64,000 nt of DNA from an uncultured Lactobacillus sp. (GCF_945290125.1 NZ_CALYQV010000002.1:21010-85009), one strand, 5' to 3'. Positions 36,799 through 46,972 are shown, counted from the stretch's first letter. Made by a program: numbers and translations. Notes: generated by a model from the letters alone, not told the origin.

Positions 36799-38154
36799 AT
36801 GAAAGACGAACAATCTCCAGCATCATATCCCAAGATTTCTAGTAAGCATCACATGAGAATTCACTGGAAACAGTTTTTTAAAAGTTCAGATAATACTTTA
36901 GTCAAGGATATTACCCTGGTAGAAAAAGGATCTTTAGTCGGTAGAATAGGTATAATGCTGCTGCAATGTGGCACTGGAGCTTGGCGTGTCCGCGATTCGA
37001 TGAATACCATTGCACGTGCACTTAAAATCACTTGTTCAGCCGACATTGGTTTAGTAACTATCAGTTATACCTGTTTTGATATTGATAACAAATCATATTC
37101 GCAGACACTTTCTTTGCCAACTACAGACGTAAATATGAATAAGTTAAATGAAATGGAAGATTTTGTCCGCAAATTTGAAACTGAAAATGATCACTGGACA
37201 ATTGGCGCAGTTCATCATAAATTGAATCAAATTGAACGCCATACTCAAAACTATCCCCTAATTATTTCCGCTTTGAGTGCAGGTTTAGCATGTGCCAGTT
37301 TTATTTTTTTACTTGGTGGTGGCTTGCCAGAAATGTTTTGTACATTTTTAGGTGCTTTTGTTGGTAACTATTTACGTCAACTAATGGGTAAAAAGAAAAT
37401 TACACTTGTTGCCAAAATAACTGTCGGTGTGGCGGTTTCCTGTGCTGTATATTTCCTATGCTTTAAATTAGGAGCAATAGTTTGGGGCTGGAGCAATAAT
37501 CATGCCTATGGCTATATCGGCTCAATGCTCTATGTCATTCCCGGTTTTCCTTTTATCACATCTGGTCTTGATATGTCTAAACTTGATATGCGGTCAGGAC
37601 TTGAAAGACTGGCCTATGCGATATTAGTAGTTATGATTGCTTCAATGGTAGGCTGGGGCATGGCTACCTTACTTTCTTTATCACCAGGTGCTATGCCAAA
37701 ACTAAATCTTAATCCGGCTTTATTAACAATGCTTAGAATAATTGCTAGTTTTTGTGGCGTTTTTGGCTTTTCAATTATGTTTAATGCTAAATTATCAATG
37801 GCAACAGTTGCTGCCGTAATTGGTGCCCTGGCAAATACTCTGCGTTTAAGTCTAGTTGAATTTAACCATGTTCCAGCCGCTCTAGCAGCATTCATCGGAG
37901 CTTTATTAGCAGGACTAATTGCCAGTTTCGTACGTGATAAAGTTGGCTTTCCCCGTATTGCAATTACTGTTCCCGCAATTGTCATAATGGTTCCTGGCTT
38001 ATACATGTATCACGCTGTCTTTAATTTTGTCATTACTAACATTAATGTCGGTGCTTATTGGATTATGGATGCTTTGATGATTATTACTGCCCTGCCGATC
38101 GGCTTATTAACAGCCCGCATTTTAACAGATGCAAAATGGCGCCATTGTGACTAA
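36799..38154 (+). CDS. Threonine/serine exporter, fused ThrE
   Basis: 451 residues joining both ThrE halves in one chain. A soluble N-terminal domain (about 35-180, with GTGAWRVRDSM and IGLVTISYTCF) leads into about five membrane helices (PGFPFITSGLDM). A second set follows, with PAIVIMVPGLYMYHAVF near the end (PF06738 plus PF12821). It is about the length of Corynebacterium ThrE. It is not close in sequence to the split pair at 10208-11464, so the organism has two ThrE-type systems. Ends at a terminator. Confidence 0.85.
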   Translation: MKDEQSPASYPKISSKHHMRIHWKQFFKSSDNTLVKDITLVEKGSLVGRIGIMLLQCGTGAWRVRDSMNTIARALKITCSADIGLVTISYTCFDIDNKSYSQTLSLPTTDVNMNKLNEMEDFVRKFETENDHWTIGAVHHKLNQIERHTQNYPLIISALSAGLACASFIFLLGGGLPEMFCTFLGAFVGNYLRQLMGKKKITLVAKITVGVAVSCAVYFLCFKLGAIVWGWSNNHAYGYIGSMLYVIPGFPFITSGLDMSKLDMRSGLERLAYAILVVMIASMVGWGMATLLSLSPGAMPKLNLNPALLTMLRIIASFCGVFGFSIMFNAKLSMATVAAVIGALANTLRLSLVEFNHVPAALAAFIGALLAGLIASFVRDKVGFPRIAITVPAIVIMVPGLYMYHAVFNFVITNINVGAYWIMDALMIITALPIGLLTARILTDAKWRHCD

Positions 38155-38182
38155 AATACTTAACTGGAATTTTTAATTATTT

Positions 38183-38208
38183 TACCTAACTAGATTCTTA
38201 GTTAGGTA
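38183..38208 (+). terminator. Terminator of the fused thrE gene
   Basis: TACCTAACTA / TAGTTAGGTA with a 6-nt loop and T-rich tail. Confidence 0.85.
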
Positions 38209-38333
38209 TTTTATTAGGAACATATACACTTATCTTCCTTAATTTGTTCGCTTTTTACTCTATTTTTATTATTAAAATTGTGCTAAACTAAAATAACAAG
38301 TAAAAATCAAGAACATTATCTAAGGAGGATTAC

Positions 38334-39353
38334 ATGAGTTCAGTCGTCACACCAGAATTTACACGGGGCTTGCCTAAAGCCGAATTGCATTTGCATATCG
38401 AAGGAACATTAGAACCTGAATTGAAGTTAAAGTTAGCCAAGCGTAATCATGTAGATATAGGACAAACTACAATTGAAGATGTCCAAAAGACTTATAATTA
38501 CCATGATTTGGCATCATTTCTATCTGTCTATTATCCAGCAATGAATGTTTTACAAACTGAAGAAGACTTTTACGATTTGGCTTGGGCCTATTTAACTAAG
38601 GCTGCCGCCAACAATGTTCGGCATGTAGAATTATTTTTTGACCCCCAAGCTCACACTAGCCGCGGTATCCCATTTGAAGTTGTACTCAATGGCCTTTATC
38701 AAGCTACTGTTGATGCACGTGCATTAAACGTTGACGCTCACCTAATCATGTGCTTTTTACGCGACTTTTCTAAGGAATCTGCTAGAAAGACCTTGCGAGA
38801 AGGTCTTAAGTACCGTGATAAGATAATTGGCATTGGACTTGACTCTGATGAACATAACAATCCGCCATTAAAATTTGCTCGCCAGTTTGAAGACGCAGCT
38901 GCGGCTGGACTGCACATCACTACTCACTGTGACATTGATCAAAAAGATTCAATTGAACATATTCGTCAGGCTTTAGAAATTATGGAAGTTGAGCGACTTG
39001 ACCATGGTACCAACATTGTGGAAGATCCAGACCTGGTTGAATTAGCCGCCAAAAGACAGATTGGCTTAACTTCCTGCCCGTTATCTAACAGCTTTGTTTC
39101 ACCAGAAATGAAGGGTAAAGAAGTAATCGATCTTTTGAATGCGGGAGTAAAAGTTTCTATTAATTCAGATGATCCTGCTTACTTTAAGGGCTATATCAGT
39201 GATAATTATTATGCTTTGGCACAAAAATTTGATCTTTCACGAGATCAAGTTGTACAACTTGCTAAGAATTCTTTTGAGACCTCTTGGATTAGCCAACGCC
39301 AAAAGCAATTATATTTAGATGAAGTAGATCAATTTGTAGCACAATTTAATTAA
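38334..39353 (+). CDS. Adenosine/adenine deaminase-like metallohydrolase with altered active-site motif
   Basis: 339-residue amidohydrolase TIM barrel of the adenosine-deaminase family, whose members remove the 6-amino group of adenosine or adenine. The metal ligands ELHLHIEGTL and the SINSDDPAYF motif are present, as is the second-shell His in ERLDHGTNIVED. However, the HAGE motif, whose Glu donates the proton, is replaced by HCDI (in THCDIDQKDSI). GIGLDSDE resembles the adenine-deaminase branch. GGAGG precedes the ATG. It may use the nearby Asp, act on another substrate, or be inactive. Monocistronic with a terminator. Confidence 0.75.
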   Translation: MSSVVTPEFTRGLPKAELHLHIEGTLEPELKLKLAKRNHVDIGQTTIEDVQKTYNYHDLASFLSVYYPAMNVLQTEEDFYDLAWAYLTKAAANNVRHVELFFDPQAHTSRGIPFEVVLNGLYQATVDARALNVDAHLIMCFLRDFSKESARKTLREGLKYRDKIIGIGLDSDEHNNPPLKFARQFEDAAAAGLHITTHCDIDQKDSIEHIRQALEIMEVERLDHGTNIVEDPDLVELAAKRQIGLTSCPLSNSFVSPEMKGKEVIDLLNAGVKVSINSDDPAYFKGYISDNYYALAQKFDLSRDQVVQLAKNSFETSWISQRQKQLYLDEVDQFVAQFN

Positions 39354-39376
39354 GTTTTCGACTGTAAATATCACAC

Positions 39377-39405
39377 AAAAAAGGTAGAATTTTTCTACCT
39401 TTTTT
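39377..39405. terminator. Bidirectional terminator
   Basis: AAAAAAGGTAGAA / TTCTACCTTTTTT, a 13-bp perfect stem with a 3-nt loop, between the deaminase-like gene and the broken GH43 gene. Confidence 0.88.
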
Positions 39406-39409
39406 ATTA

Positions 39410-40884
39410 CTACAGATTTTCATACATTAAACTAATCGAATGAAATTTAACGCTATTTTGACCAATTGCTCTTAAACCGATTACTACACCTGTAAAAGGC
39501 GAATCACTAACTTCATTAGTAAAATGTCTGGTCAGCATACTGGTTTTAGCAATTTCAGTTTCATCATCCTTTAAAATCACACAATAATTTTCTTGTCTCA
39601 TTTTTAAAATAAATTTGATTGTAGTGCCTCTTATTTTACCTTTAAATTCTGCTCAATTTTCAAGTCGCTGTCTCGTTTGCTTATTTGAATTATATTTTGC
39701 TCATTATTATACAAAACTGCAAAATAATGTGCGTCATCTTTATAGACAGTTAATCCAGCTAAATTATTACTCAGCCCTTCAACCTTTAAGCAAAAGGAGA
39801 ATTCACCCTTAAATTCAGTTTGCGCAAAACCAATAAAAGAAGGTGCAAGTTGGCTCACCTGAGACACTTTAAGAGGCAGCATATTAGCCTTTAATGTTAA
39901 TTTGTTTTTTACAAGCTGATAATCAGGTAATCCTGCCACAGAAAGCAAATTATCTGCACCAAAGTACTCCTCACTATGCGATTGTAAATTAGTTTATAAT
40001 GGCGCGGTCACATTAACCGTTGCCTTGCCAATTTTTTCTTTTTTATTAACTTCAATTTTGTTGGCATCCCAATTGACAGGAAATAAAATTGTCTCACGTC
40101 CTAGTAAGGTGCGATGAATATGGGGCGGCTGTCTGGTCGTAAGTGCAACTAGACAGAATCTTTCTTCATCTATTTGAACTATATCCGCGTGACCAACGCA
40201 CTGAAGCTCATTTTTGTAATCACGGTTTGTCAAAATGGGATTATTAAGGACGCTGTGGTAAGGCCCATCAATGTTATCAGCAACTTGCATTGTTACCATA
40301 TGCCCTGAACGAGTTCCTCCTTCTGCTAAAAGAAGCCAGAACTTGCCAAATTGATAATAGTTATGCGGTCCCTCAGGATCGCGGCCACCAGTGCCACAAC
40401 TAATTATTTTTTCTTCACTTAATATTCTTCCAGTGTCCGGATCTAACAAAAATTGCATTATTTTACCGGCTTCTGTTATTTGCAGATAACACTTATCATT
40501 CAAAAATGTTAAGGAAGGATCGATGCCCATTCCCTCTTTTATCCAAATAGGCTGCGACCAGCCTTGACTGGGATTTCGGGTTTTGACAATAAAAGTGCCT
40601 TTGGGTATAAAAGCACAAACGATATAAAAAACACCATCATGAAAACGAATAGTAGGAGCAAAAGCGCCAAGAGAGTTTTTAAGATTGCCATACGGATAAT
40701 GTTTTGCAGTGCTTTTATCTATCACGTGACTTACCAATTGCCAATTTAGCAAATTTTTGCTTTGATAGACCGGTAATCCGGGAAGAAACTCAAATGTTGA
40801 GGTAACTAAATAGTAGGTATCGCCAACTTTACAAATACTGGGGTCAGGATGAAAACCTCTTAAAACTGGATTTTGATATTTCAT
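39410..40884 (-). pseudogene. GH43 beta-xylosidase/arabinofuranosidase, broken by a stop codon and a frameshift
   Basis: The first 296 codons encode a complete five-bladed GH43 catalytic domain of XynB3 type. The catalytic Asp is in GFHPDPS, a second Asp in GIDPSL and the acid Glu in GRDPEGPH. A TAA at 39994-39996 then stops the frame. The same frame continues without another stop to 39631 and encodes the start of the C-terminal beta-sandwich (about 120 residues). The end of that domain (SDSPFTGVVIGLRA) is found at 39410-39601 in a different frame, so a frameshift or small deletion lies near 39602-39633. Intact relatives are ~530-560 residues. The truncated catalytic domain could still be made. 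It follows the GH3 gene by 27 nt. Confidence 0.85.
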
Positions 40885-40911
40885 AGTTATTCTTTCTTAA
40901 TTAAGTTTTTA

Positions 40912-43143
40912 CTAATCAACTAAGGTAAAATCCTGTGCCAAACAGTCCCGTGAATTACTGCCGATATATAGAGTAAATTCCCCGTTTTCTAAGACTTTTT
41001 CACCTGTATTATCAAAGAAAGTCAATTGCTTAGGACTAATATTAAAACTGACAGTTTTCTCTGTATGAGCTTTGATATTTATCCTCTTAAAATCAATTAA
41101 CCTTTTTACCGGCTGAACAATCGTGGCTACTTTGTCGTGCATATAAAGCTGAACTGTTTCCTCACAGTCCCAGTCACTGTCATTTTTTAGCACCACTTTA
41201 GCTACAATTTGTTCAGCATGATGCAGTTCTTTTTTATCTAAACTCATCTTTTCGTAACTGATATGACCATAAGATAGGCCATAGCCAAATGGATATAAAG
41301 GTTCAGCAGGAGCATCCAAATATTTTGATAAAAAGCGACCAACATGTTGCGAATCATGAACGGGACGGCCAGTTGACAAGTGATTATAATAAAGCGGTTC
41401 TTGTCCTGAACTGTACGGAAACGACATTGTTAATTTTCCAGAAGGATTGGCTTTGCCAAATAAAATATCTGCGATTGCTGCCCCACCTTCAGTTCCAGGG
41501 AACCAGCATTCAAGAATACTGTCAACTTTGTCTTTGACATTTGTTAACACTAGTGGGCGGCCACTAATAATTAGTAGAACTACTTTTTTACCTAATGCAG
41601 AAATTTTATCAATCAAATCTAACTGATTAGCTGGTAAAGAAAGATTCGTTTTTGAACCTGCTTCTCCGGCTTCAAGGGTACTTTCTCCCATTGCCAAGAT
41701 CACAACATCTGATTCTCGGGCTGCTTGAAGTGCTAATTTGTTATTATTCTTTTCTTTCTCTTCAGTTGAAATGACCTGAGAAATTGCTTCATCAGACGGA
41801 AAACCCATTTCTTTCAGCATCTGGCGACTACGGTTAATATCTGTCCCCTTGGCGGTTTTAATATCAGGCACATAGCGTTTTAGTCCCTCATAAATTGAAA
41901 TGCTGTCTTTAGATTCACCATGTACAGCCCACATTCCCAGCAAAGAATGTTCGGTACTGTACGGTCCTATCAACGCAAATTTCTCATTTTTATTAAGGGG
42001 TAAAACATTATTTTTATTTTGGAGCAATACCACGGCTTCTGTGGCAATTTTTCTGGCCAGATTCCGTTTATCTTCGGATAAAACACTTGCCTTTTCTCTA
42101 GCTAGCGATGTTCCCCGATAAGGATCTTCAAACAAACCAAAGTCATTTTTCAATGATAAGACACGCCAAACGGCTGCATCAATTTTCTTTTCGTCTAATT
42201 GACCATTAGTTACCAGCTTCTTTAAACCGTTAGCATAACACGGCGATTTCATATCTATGTCGACAGTAGCATCCAAAGCTTTATAGGATGCCTCAACTGT
42301 ATTTGCAGCAAATCCATGTTTAACCAGTTCATAAATTGAAGCATAATCGGAGATAATAATACCCTTAAAGCCCCAAGCTTTTCTGAGCAAGTTATCCAAC
42401 AATTTCTTATCTGCAGTCGATGGAACACCATTTAAAGCTGCCAAAGAAGTCATTGCTAATTTTGCACCAGCTTTTACCGCTGCTTTATAAGCAGACAAAT
42501 AATTCTGATAAAGGTTGCTAATTGACATATCAACAGTATTGTATTCTCTGCCAGATTCAACCCCACCATAGCCAGCAAAGTGCTTAAAGCAGGCTGCTAC
42601 TCCTTTATCGTCCTCTATTTTTTCCTGAAAACCTTCAACCATTGCCTCAGCATATTTAGAATTAAGGTATGGATCCTCACCGGGAGATTCTAAGACCCTA
42701 CCCCATCTGGCATCATGTACGGTATCAAGCATAGGAGCATAAGCAACCTGAATACCAGCAGCTGAAGCTTCATCCGCTGCCGTAGCAAAGGCCTTTTTGA
42801 TGATTTCCGGGTTCCAGGTTGCACCTAAGCCTAAGGGAATTGGATAAATTGTTTTATAACCATAGATTACATCGGACATAAACATCACAGGAATATGATG
42901 TGGCTGTCTTGCCATCTGTTGGTCCTGTACTTTTCGAGTAGCCTCAGCTCCAGCAACGTTGAGAACCGATCCGGTTAAGTCAACCATTTTCTGTGAAATA
43001 CCTAATTTATCTCGCGGACCGTATGAAATATCGTTTGCTTGAAAAAATTCCCCTGATAATTGGATTAACTGTCCAATTTTTTCGTCAAGGCTCATTTCCT
43101 TCAGTAGTAGTTTTAATTGTTTTTCTTCCATAATATATACCAT
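40912..43143 (-). CDS. GH3 beta-glucosidase/beta-xylosidase (BglX-like)
   Basis: 743 residues without a signal peptide, so intracellular. It has a GH3 N-terminal barrel (about 1-330, with the nucleophile Asp in IIISDYASIYE and substrate residues in FKHFAGYG), an alpha/beta sandwich domain (about 370-600) and a fibronectin-III-like C-terminal domain (about 640-740). It removes terminal beta-linked glucose or xylose from unphosphorylated oligosaccharides. AGGAGG lies only 3 nt before the first ATG (43143) and 15 nt before a second (43131); I keep the first. It is encoded 50 nt after an EIIC gene and before the broken GH43 gene. Confidence 0.88.
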   Translation of the reverse strand: MVYIMEEKQLKLLLKEMSLDEKIGQLIQLSGEFFQANDISYGPRDKLGISQKMVDLTGSVLNVAGAEATRKVQDQQMARQPHHIPVMFMSDVIYGYKTIYPIPLGLGATWNPEIIKKAFATAADEASAAGIQVAYAPMLDTVHDARWGRVLESPGEDPYLNSKYAEAMVEGFQEKIEDDKGVAACFKHFAGYGGVESGREYNTVDMSISNLYQNYLSAYKAAVKAGAKLAMTSLAALNGVPSTADKKLLDNLLRKAWGFKGIIISDYASIYELVKHGFAANTVEASYKALDATVDIDMKSPCYANGLKKLVTNGQLDEKKIDAAVWRVLSLKNDFGLFEDPYRGTSLAREKASVLSEDKRNLARKIATEAVVLLQNKNNVLPLNKNEKFALIGPYSTEHSLLGMWAVHGESKDSISIYEGLKRYVPDIKTAKGTDINRSRQMLKEMGFPSDEAISQVISTEEKEKNNNKLALQAARESDVVILAMGESTLEAGEAGSKTNLSLPANQLDLIDKISALGKKVVLLIISGRPLVLTNVKDKVDSILECWFPGTEGGAAIADILFGKANPSGKLTMSFPYSSGQEPLYYNHLSTGRPVHDSQHVGRFLSKYLDAPAEPLYPFGYGLSYGHISYEKMSLDKKELHHAEQIVAKVVLKNDSDWDCEETVQLYMHDKVATIVQPVKRLIDFKRINIKAHTEKTVSFNISPKQLTFFDNTGEKVLENGEFTLYIGSNSRDCLAQDFTLVD

Positions 43144-43193
43144 ATACCTCCTAATGAAAAAGAGGTTTATTGCAACCTCTTCTATTATATAGT

Positions 43194-44450
43194 CTATTTA
43201 GCTGCATTTTGTTCTTGTGCTAAAGCTTTCTTGTCTGCTCTTCTAAACCATGGATACCATAGAATTGGTGAAATCACTAACTGGATCAGCAGAACTAAAA
43301 TAACAATTGAGATATGTCCCCCTAATAATGCGTGCACTCCTAGTGGCAATCCAAATACTGCCTGAGCACCCGTACATCTAGCAACTATGCCTAGTTTAGT
43401 TAACAAACCAGCTATCATGACAACAATAGCATTATTTGTCACAAACGGCACAAAGAAATCAAAATTAAGAACTAATGGAGTACCGAAAATTACAGGTTCA
43501 GTAATTCCAAACAAGGCAGGAACAATTGAAATTTTACCTAAAGTCTTATATCTCTGACTCTTAGCAATAAAAAGCATTAGTAAAACCAGACCTAAAGCTG
43601 TTCCGCCCCAAGTGTAAAAATTAAAGAAGGCATAGCCATAAATGTTAGGAACAGAACGACCGGCTTTGTATGCTGTTAAGTTTTGCATATCAAGTGCCAT
43701 CCAAATAGGAACAACAATTGGTGTTATTACGTTTGTACCATGAATACCAAAGAACCAGACTAATTGTTCAATTAAACAAATTAGAACCATAGCCCAGAAT
43801 GAACCACCAATATTTTGTAAAGGTGCTTGAATGATAGTAAAAATTAGTTGATGAAAACTGCCAAATGGAGTAACACTAAATCCTAAGGCAACAATCGCAA
43901 AAAATACACCTAATAGTAAAGTAGGTATTAAAGCGGCAAAAGTATCAGATACCATTGGCGGAACACCAGCCGGCATTTTAATAGTCCACTTGTGCTGTTT
44001 CATGTAAACATATGATCTACCCACAACAATACCAACTATGATTGCTGAAAAAAGACCATCAGCACCAATCCAGGTAACTGGAATTGCTGTAACATTTTTG
44101 ATACTTCCAAGTGGTGTAATGATCAAAAATGACATTAACGAAATAATACCTGCACTGGTGCCGTCATCATCTTTGAGAAACATCCCCGCAATATGTTTAG
44201 CCATTAAAAAGGCAACATACAAAGCAATAGCACCAATAGTGACTGAGTTGACAAATCCCATAATTTTTGCCAGCTGCAACATTTTCCACTTGCTGGCGTA
44301 AACCGCAATTAAAGTAGCAAAGGATCCGATGATCATCGGCCCTAAGGTGGCCATCATTGCACCCATAACTGCTTGCAGGTATTTATTATTTCCTACCCTG
44401 TCAAACCACGGTTGCATTCTTTGAAAAAACTTTGTCATTTTTTCTTTCAT
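43194..44450 (-). CDS. PTS EIIC permease, lactose/cellobiose family
   Basis: 418 residues, EIIC only: about ten membrane segments with GITEPVIFGTPLVL and FFGIHGTNVIT. It is related to, but distinct from, the EIIC at 25907-27166. No EIIA or EIIB gene lies nearby. AAGGAGG precedes the ATG. It is the first gene of the EIIC-GH3-GH43 run, divergent from an AraC regulator, so it presumably imports a beta-linked oligosaccharide. Its partner GH3 would need an unphosphorylated substrate or tolerate phosphate, which is unusual. Confidence 0.87.
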   Translation of the reverse strand: MKEKMTKFFQRMQPWFDRVGNNKYLQAVMGAMMATLGPMIIGSFATLIAVYASKWKMLQLAKIMGFVNSVTIGAIALYVAFLMAKHIAGMFLKDDDGTSAGIISLMSFLIITPLGSIKNVTAIPVTWIGADGLFSAIIVGIVVGRSYVYMKQHKWTIKMPAGVPPMVSDTFAALIPTLLLGVFFAIVALGFSVTPFGSFHQLIFTIIQAPLQNIGGSFWAMVLICLIEQLVWFFGIHGTNVITPIVVPIWMALDMQNLTAYKAGRSVPNIYGYAFFNFYTWGGTALGLVLLMLFIAKSQRYKTLGKISIVPALFGITEPVIFGTPLVLNFDFFVPFVTNNAIVVMIAGLLTKLGIVARCTGAQAVFGLPLGVHALLGGHISIVILVLLIQLVISPILWYPWFRRADKKALAQEQNAAK

Positions 44451-44586
44451 AAAAAACTCCTCCTTTTTGCTCCCGTTATTTCATTAAATATAGTAAAGCG
44501 ATTTCAGATGTGTTAAAATACATTTTCCAGAGGAAAAAGCTGTAAAATAATGACCTTCCATTATAACATTATGCGAGGTGATAACA

Positions 44587-45423
44587 ATGTCCTATATCCA
44601 ACATGAAAAAATCAGCAATTCAAAAAAGTTACCTTTCAAGATTTTTAATTTTCACGCCCACAATTTGAACAGAGTAATTCCCTTACATTGGCATCAAAGC
44701 ACTGAATTACTATATTGTGCTCAGGGTAAACTTGAAGTGAAACTAAAAGATCAAAGTTATTTGCTATGCAAAAATGATTTTGTAGTAATTAATCCGTATC
44801 AAATTCACTCAACTCAAAGCCCACAAAAAAACTGGGTATTATGTATTCAATTACCATTGCCTTTTTTAAGCGAGATGACTAATAGCAAGTTTTTACATGA
44901 ATATGTTTTTAACGCTAATTCATGCATTGAAAAGTCAGAAAATGATCAAGAACTTATTTCAACATTTGCCAGCATTATTAGCTTACAAAATAAAGAAACC
45001 AACTTGGTGACTAACCTCAAAATTATGACAGAGGTGATAAATGTCATTCGCATATTAACTGAATACTACGCTCAAGAAAGTAAAACTATTGAAGAAGAGA
45101 GTAATATCAATTTTATAGAAGAACTCACCAAATTTGTATTAAAGAACTATCAGCATGAATTGCGAATTAACGATGTTGCACAATACTTTTGCTATTCAAA
45201 TGGTTATACCTCACGATTAATCAAGAAAAGCCTAGGCTCCTCTTTTTCCGATCTTCTAAGATTAGTCAGAATCAATAAGGCAATTGATCTGATGAATTCT
45301 TCTTCCAAGTCCTGGGTAAAAATCTCTGAATTAACAGGCTTTATAACATATCGTAATTTGTATAATGCTTTTTATTCCGTCTATCACATGTCGCCTAATC
45401 AATTTAAAAAACAAAATAAGTAA
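44587..45423 (+). CDS. AraC-family transcriptional regulator
   Basis: 278 residues. An N-terminal cupin sugar-sensing domain (about 10-140, with HWHQSTELLYCAQG) is followed by a C-terminal AraC double helix-turn-helix (about 180-275, with RINDVAQYFCYSNGYTSRLIKK and the MSPNQFKKQ end). The ATG at 44587 has GAGG 8 nt upstream and is preferred to the GTG at 44578. It is divergent from the EIIC-GH3-GH43 genes and most likely their activator. Its sensor type is shared with regulators of xylosides and beta-glucosides. Confidence 0.88.
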   Translation: MSYIQHEKISNSKKLPFKIFNFHAHNLNRVIPLHWHQSTELLYCAQGKLEVKLKDQSYLLCKNDFVVINPYQIHSTQSPQKNWVLCIQLPLPFLSEMTNSKFLHEYVFNANSCIEKSENDQELISTFASIISLQNKETNLVTNLKIMTEVINVIRILTEYYAQESKTIEEESNINFIEELTKFVLKNYQHELRINDVAQYFCYSNGYTSRLIKKSLGSSFSDLLRLVRINKAIDLMNSSSKSWVKISELTGFITYRNLYNAFYSVYHMSPNQFKKQNK

Positions 45424-45443
45424 TATAGTATTTCGGCTAAGCA

Positions 45444-45481
45444 AAAAGACTAACTCTCATCAAAACGGAAGTTAGTCTTTT
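45444..45481. terminator. Bidirectional terminator
   Basis: AAAAGACTAACT / AGTTAGTCTTTT with a 14-nt loop between the convergent AraC gene and the flavoprotein operon. Confidence 0.82.
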
Positions 45482-45526
45482 AACTTGGGATATTATTTTG
45501 TTATTTTAGGAATTATTTTTTGCTTT

Positions 45527-46972
45527 TTATTCCTTAGCTGCAATTGCTTTAATTGCATTACGGCCTGAAAAAATACAATAGCCTGCATGTGTTCCAGGAA
45601 CATTAACACCATAAGTATCACCATACAGAACAGCAGAACCGTCACCGCCGATAGCATATAAGCCTGCAATAGGTCTGCCTTTAGTATCTAGCACCTCATT
45701 ATTGGTATTAACACGAAGGCCGTCACCAGTAGTATAGGCACCAACACCTAATTCAATAGCGTAAAATGGGCCCTTGCCATCAACTGGCAACAGATATTTG
45801 GCTGGTTTATGAAAGTCGGTATCTTCGCCGTTTGCCACCATCTCATTATAGTGCTTAACGTAAGCAACTAAATTAGGAGTATCAATTTCTTGAGCTAATT
45901 CTTCCAGCGTTGCAGCCTTGTGCAGATATTGGCGCCCTTCTTTTTCGGCCTTGGCAATATCATCACGCAAAGTTGGGTACCTGTCTTCTGGAACAAATGG
46001 CTTCATTGATCTTGGGTATGATTTATCAGTAAAGTCATCCAAAATCTTTTGACTAAAGATGCAGAAGACCCGATCTTGGCGATTCATTGAATTGCCTTCG
46101 TTAGCCCAGTTCACAACAGCTGCACTTTCATCAACAAAGCGCTCGCCTAATTCATTTACCCACATTTGCGGCTGGTCACAAACTGAACTCCAGATAGCTG
46201 TACCCCATAATTTGAATGACGGGACAGTCTTATCTTTTAGTTGGCCTCCAAACATCATTGCCATTCCTGTGAAGTATTTTTTAGCACCCAACTTCCAGGC
46301 CAGTCTCAAACCGTCTCCAGTATTTTTACCAGAGTTAACGGGAATAATGTTATCAGGATTTTGGTGAGGTGTACTTTCTAATAACTTTTGGTCGTTCAGA
46401 TAACCACCTGTAGCCAAAACCACATTCTTAGCATTAACAACTTTAGCAGTTTTTTCTACAACATTAGTCAGAGTAACATCATAAGTGTGGTCAGCATTTT
46501 GCTTTAGATCAGTTACTCTAGTTAAAGTAAGAATCGTAATGCCCTTATTCTTAGCATATGGTTCTAAGCCATTATGAATAGCATCATGACCCTTGCCTTT
46601 AAACAAGTGCCAGGTTCTTGCACCGGAACCCAGGTTTGCTACCATACCAATTTCAGCACCATGGTTTTCAAGCCAAGAAACATTTTTACCGGCATTGTCA
46701 ATATATTTTTGCCACATTTTGCCATCTGCCTTGTAATGCGAATAAGTCAGTTCTTCTTTAAGTAAATCTTCCTTATTAAGAACCGCGTTATCCTTTTTTT
46801 GCAATTCTGAATCGGCAGCAAAAACACCTTCAACATAATTGCCAGTGCCGCCAGTTGTTTTACCTTTTTCAACCAGCAAAGTTTTTAAATTATTGTCAAC
46901 AGCTTCATCTGCAGCAGCAAAACCAGCAAGACCAGCACCAACAATTACTACATCGTATTTTTCTTGTGTCAT
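45527..46972 (-). CDS. FAD_binding_2 flavoprotein reductase without FMN_bind domain
   Basis: 481-residue single-domain member of the fumarate-reductase/flavocytochrome-c flavoprotein family. The FAD-binding GxGxxG (VVIVGAGLAGFAAA) is at the N-terminus, the ATGGY motif near the middle, and IGGDGSAVLYGDTYG near the end, next to the flavin. It lacks the Arg motifs (TTRD, ANRLGG) that bind fumarate in flavocytochrome c3, so another unsaturated substrate is likely. It has no attached FMN domain and would need an electron donor. Last gene of the four-gene operon starting at 51677, 69 nt after the FMN_bind reductase. Confidence 0.82.
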   Translation of the reverse strand: MTQEKYDVVIVGAGLAGFAAADEAVDNNLKTLLVEKGKTTGGTGNYVEGVFAADSELQKKDNAVLNKEDLLKEELTYSHYKADGKMWQKYIDNAGKNVSWLENHGAEIGMVANLGSGARTWHLFKGKGHDAIHNGLEPYAKNKGITILTLTRVTDLKQNADHTYDVTLTNVVEKTAKVVNAKNVVLATGGYLNDQKLLESTPHQNPDNIIPVNSGKNTGDGLRLAWKLGAKKYFTGMAMMFGGQLKDKTVPSFKLWGTAIWSSVCDQPQMWVNELGERFVDESAAVVNWANEGNSMNRQDRVFCIFSQKILDDFTDKSYPRSMKPFVPEDRYPTLRDDIAKAEKEGRQYLHKAATLEELAQEIDTPNLVAYVKHYNEMVANGEDTDFHKPAKYLLPVDGKGPFYAIELGVGAYTTGDGLRVNTNNEVLDTKGRPIAGLYAIGGDGSAVLYGDTYGVNVPGTHAGYCIFSGRNAIKAIAAKE

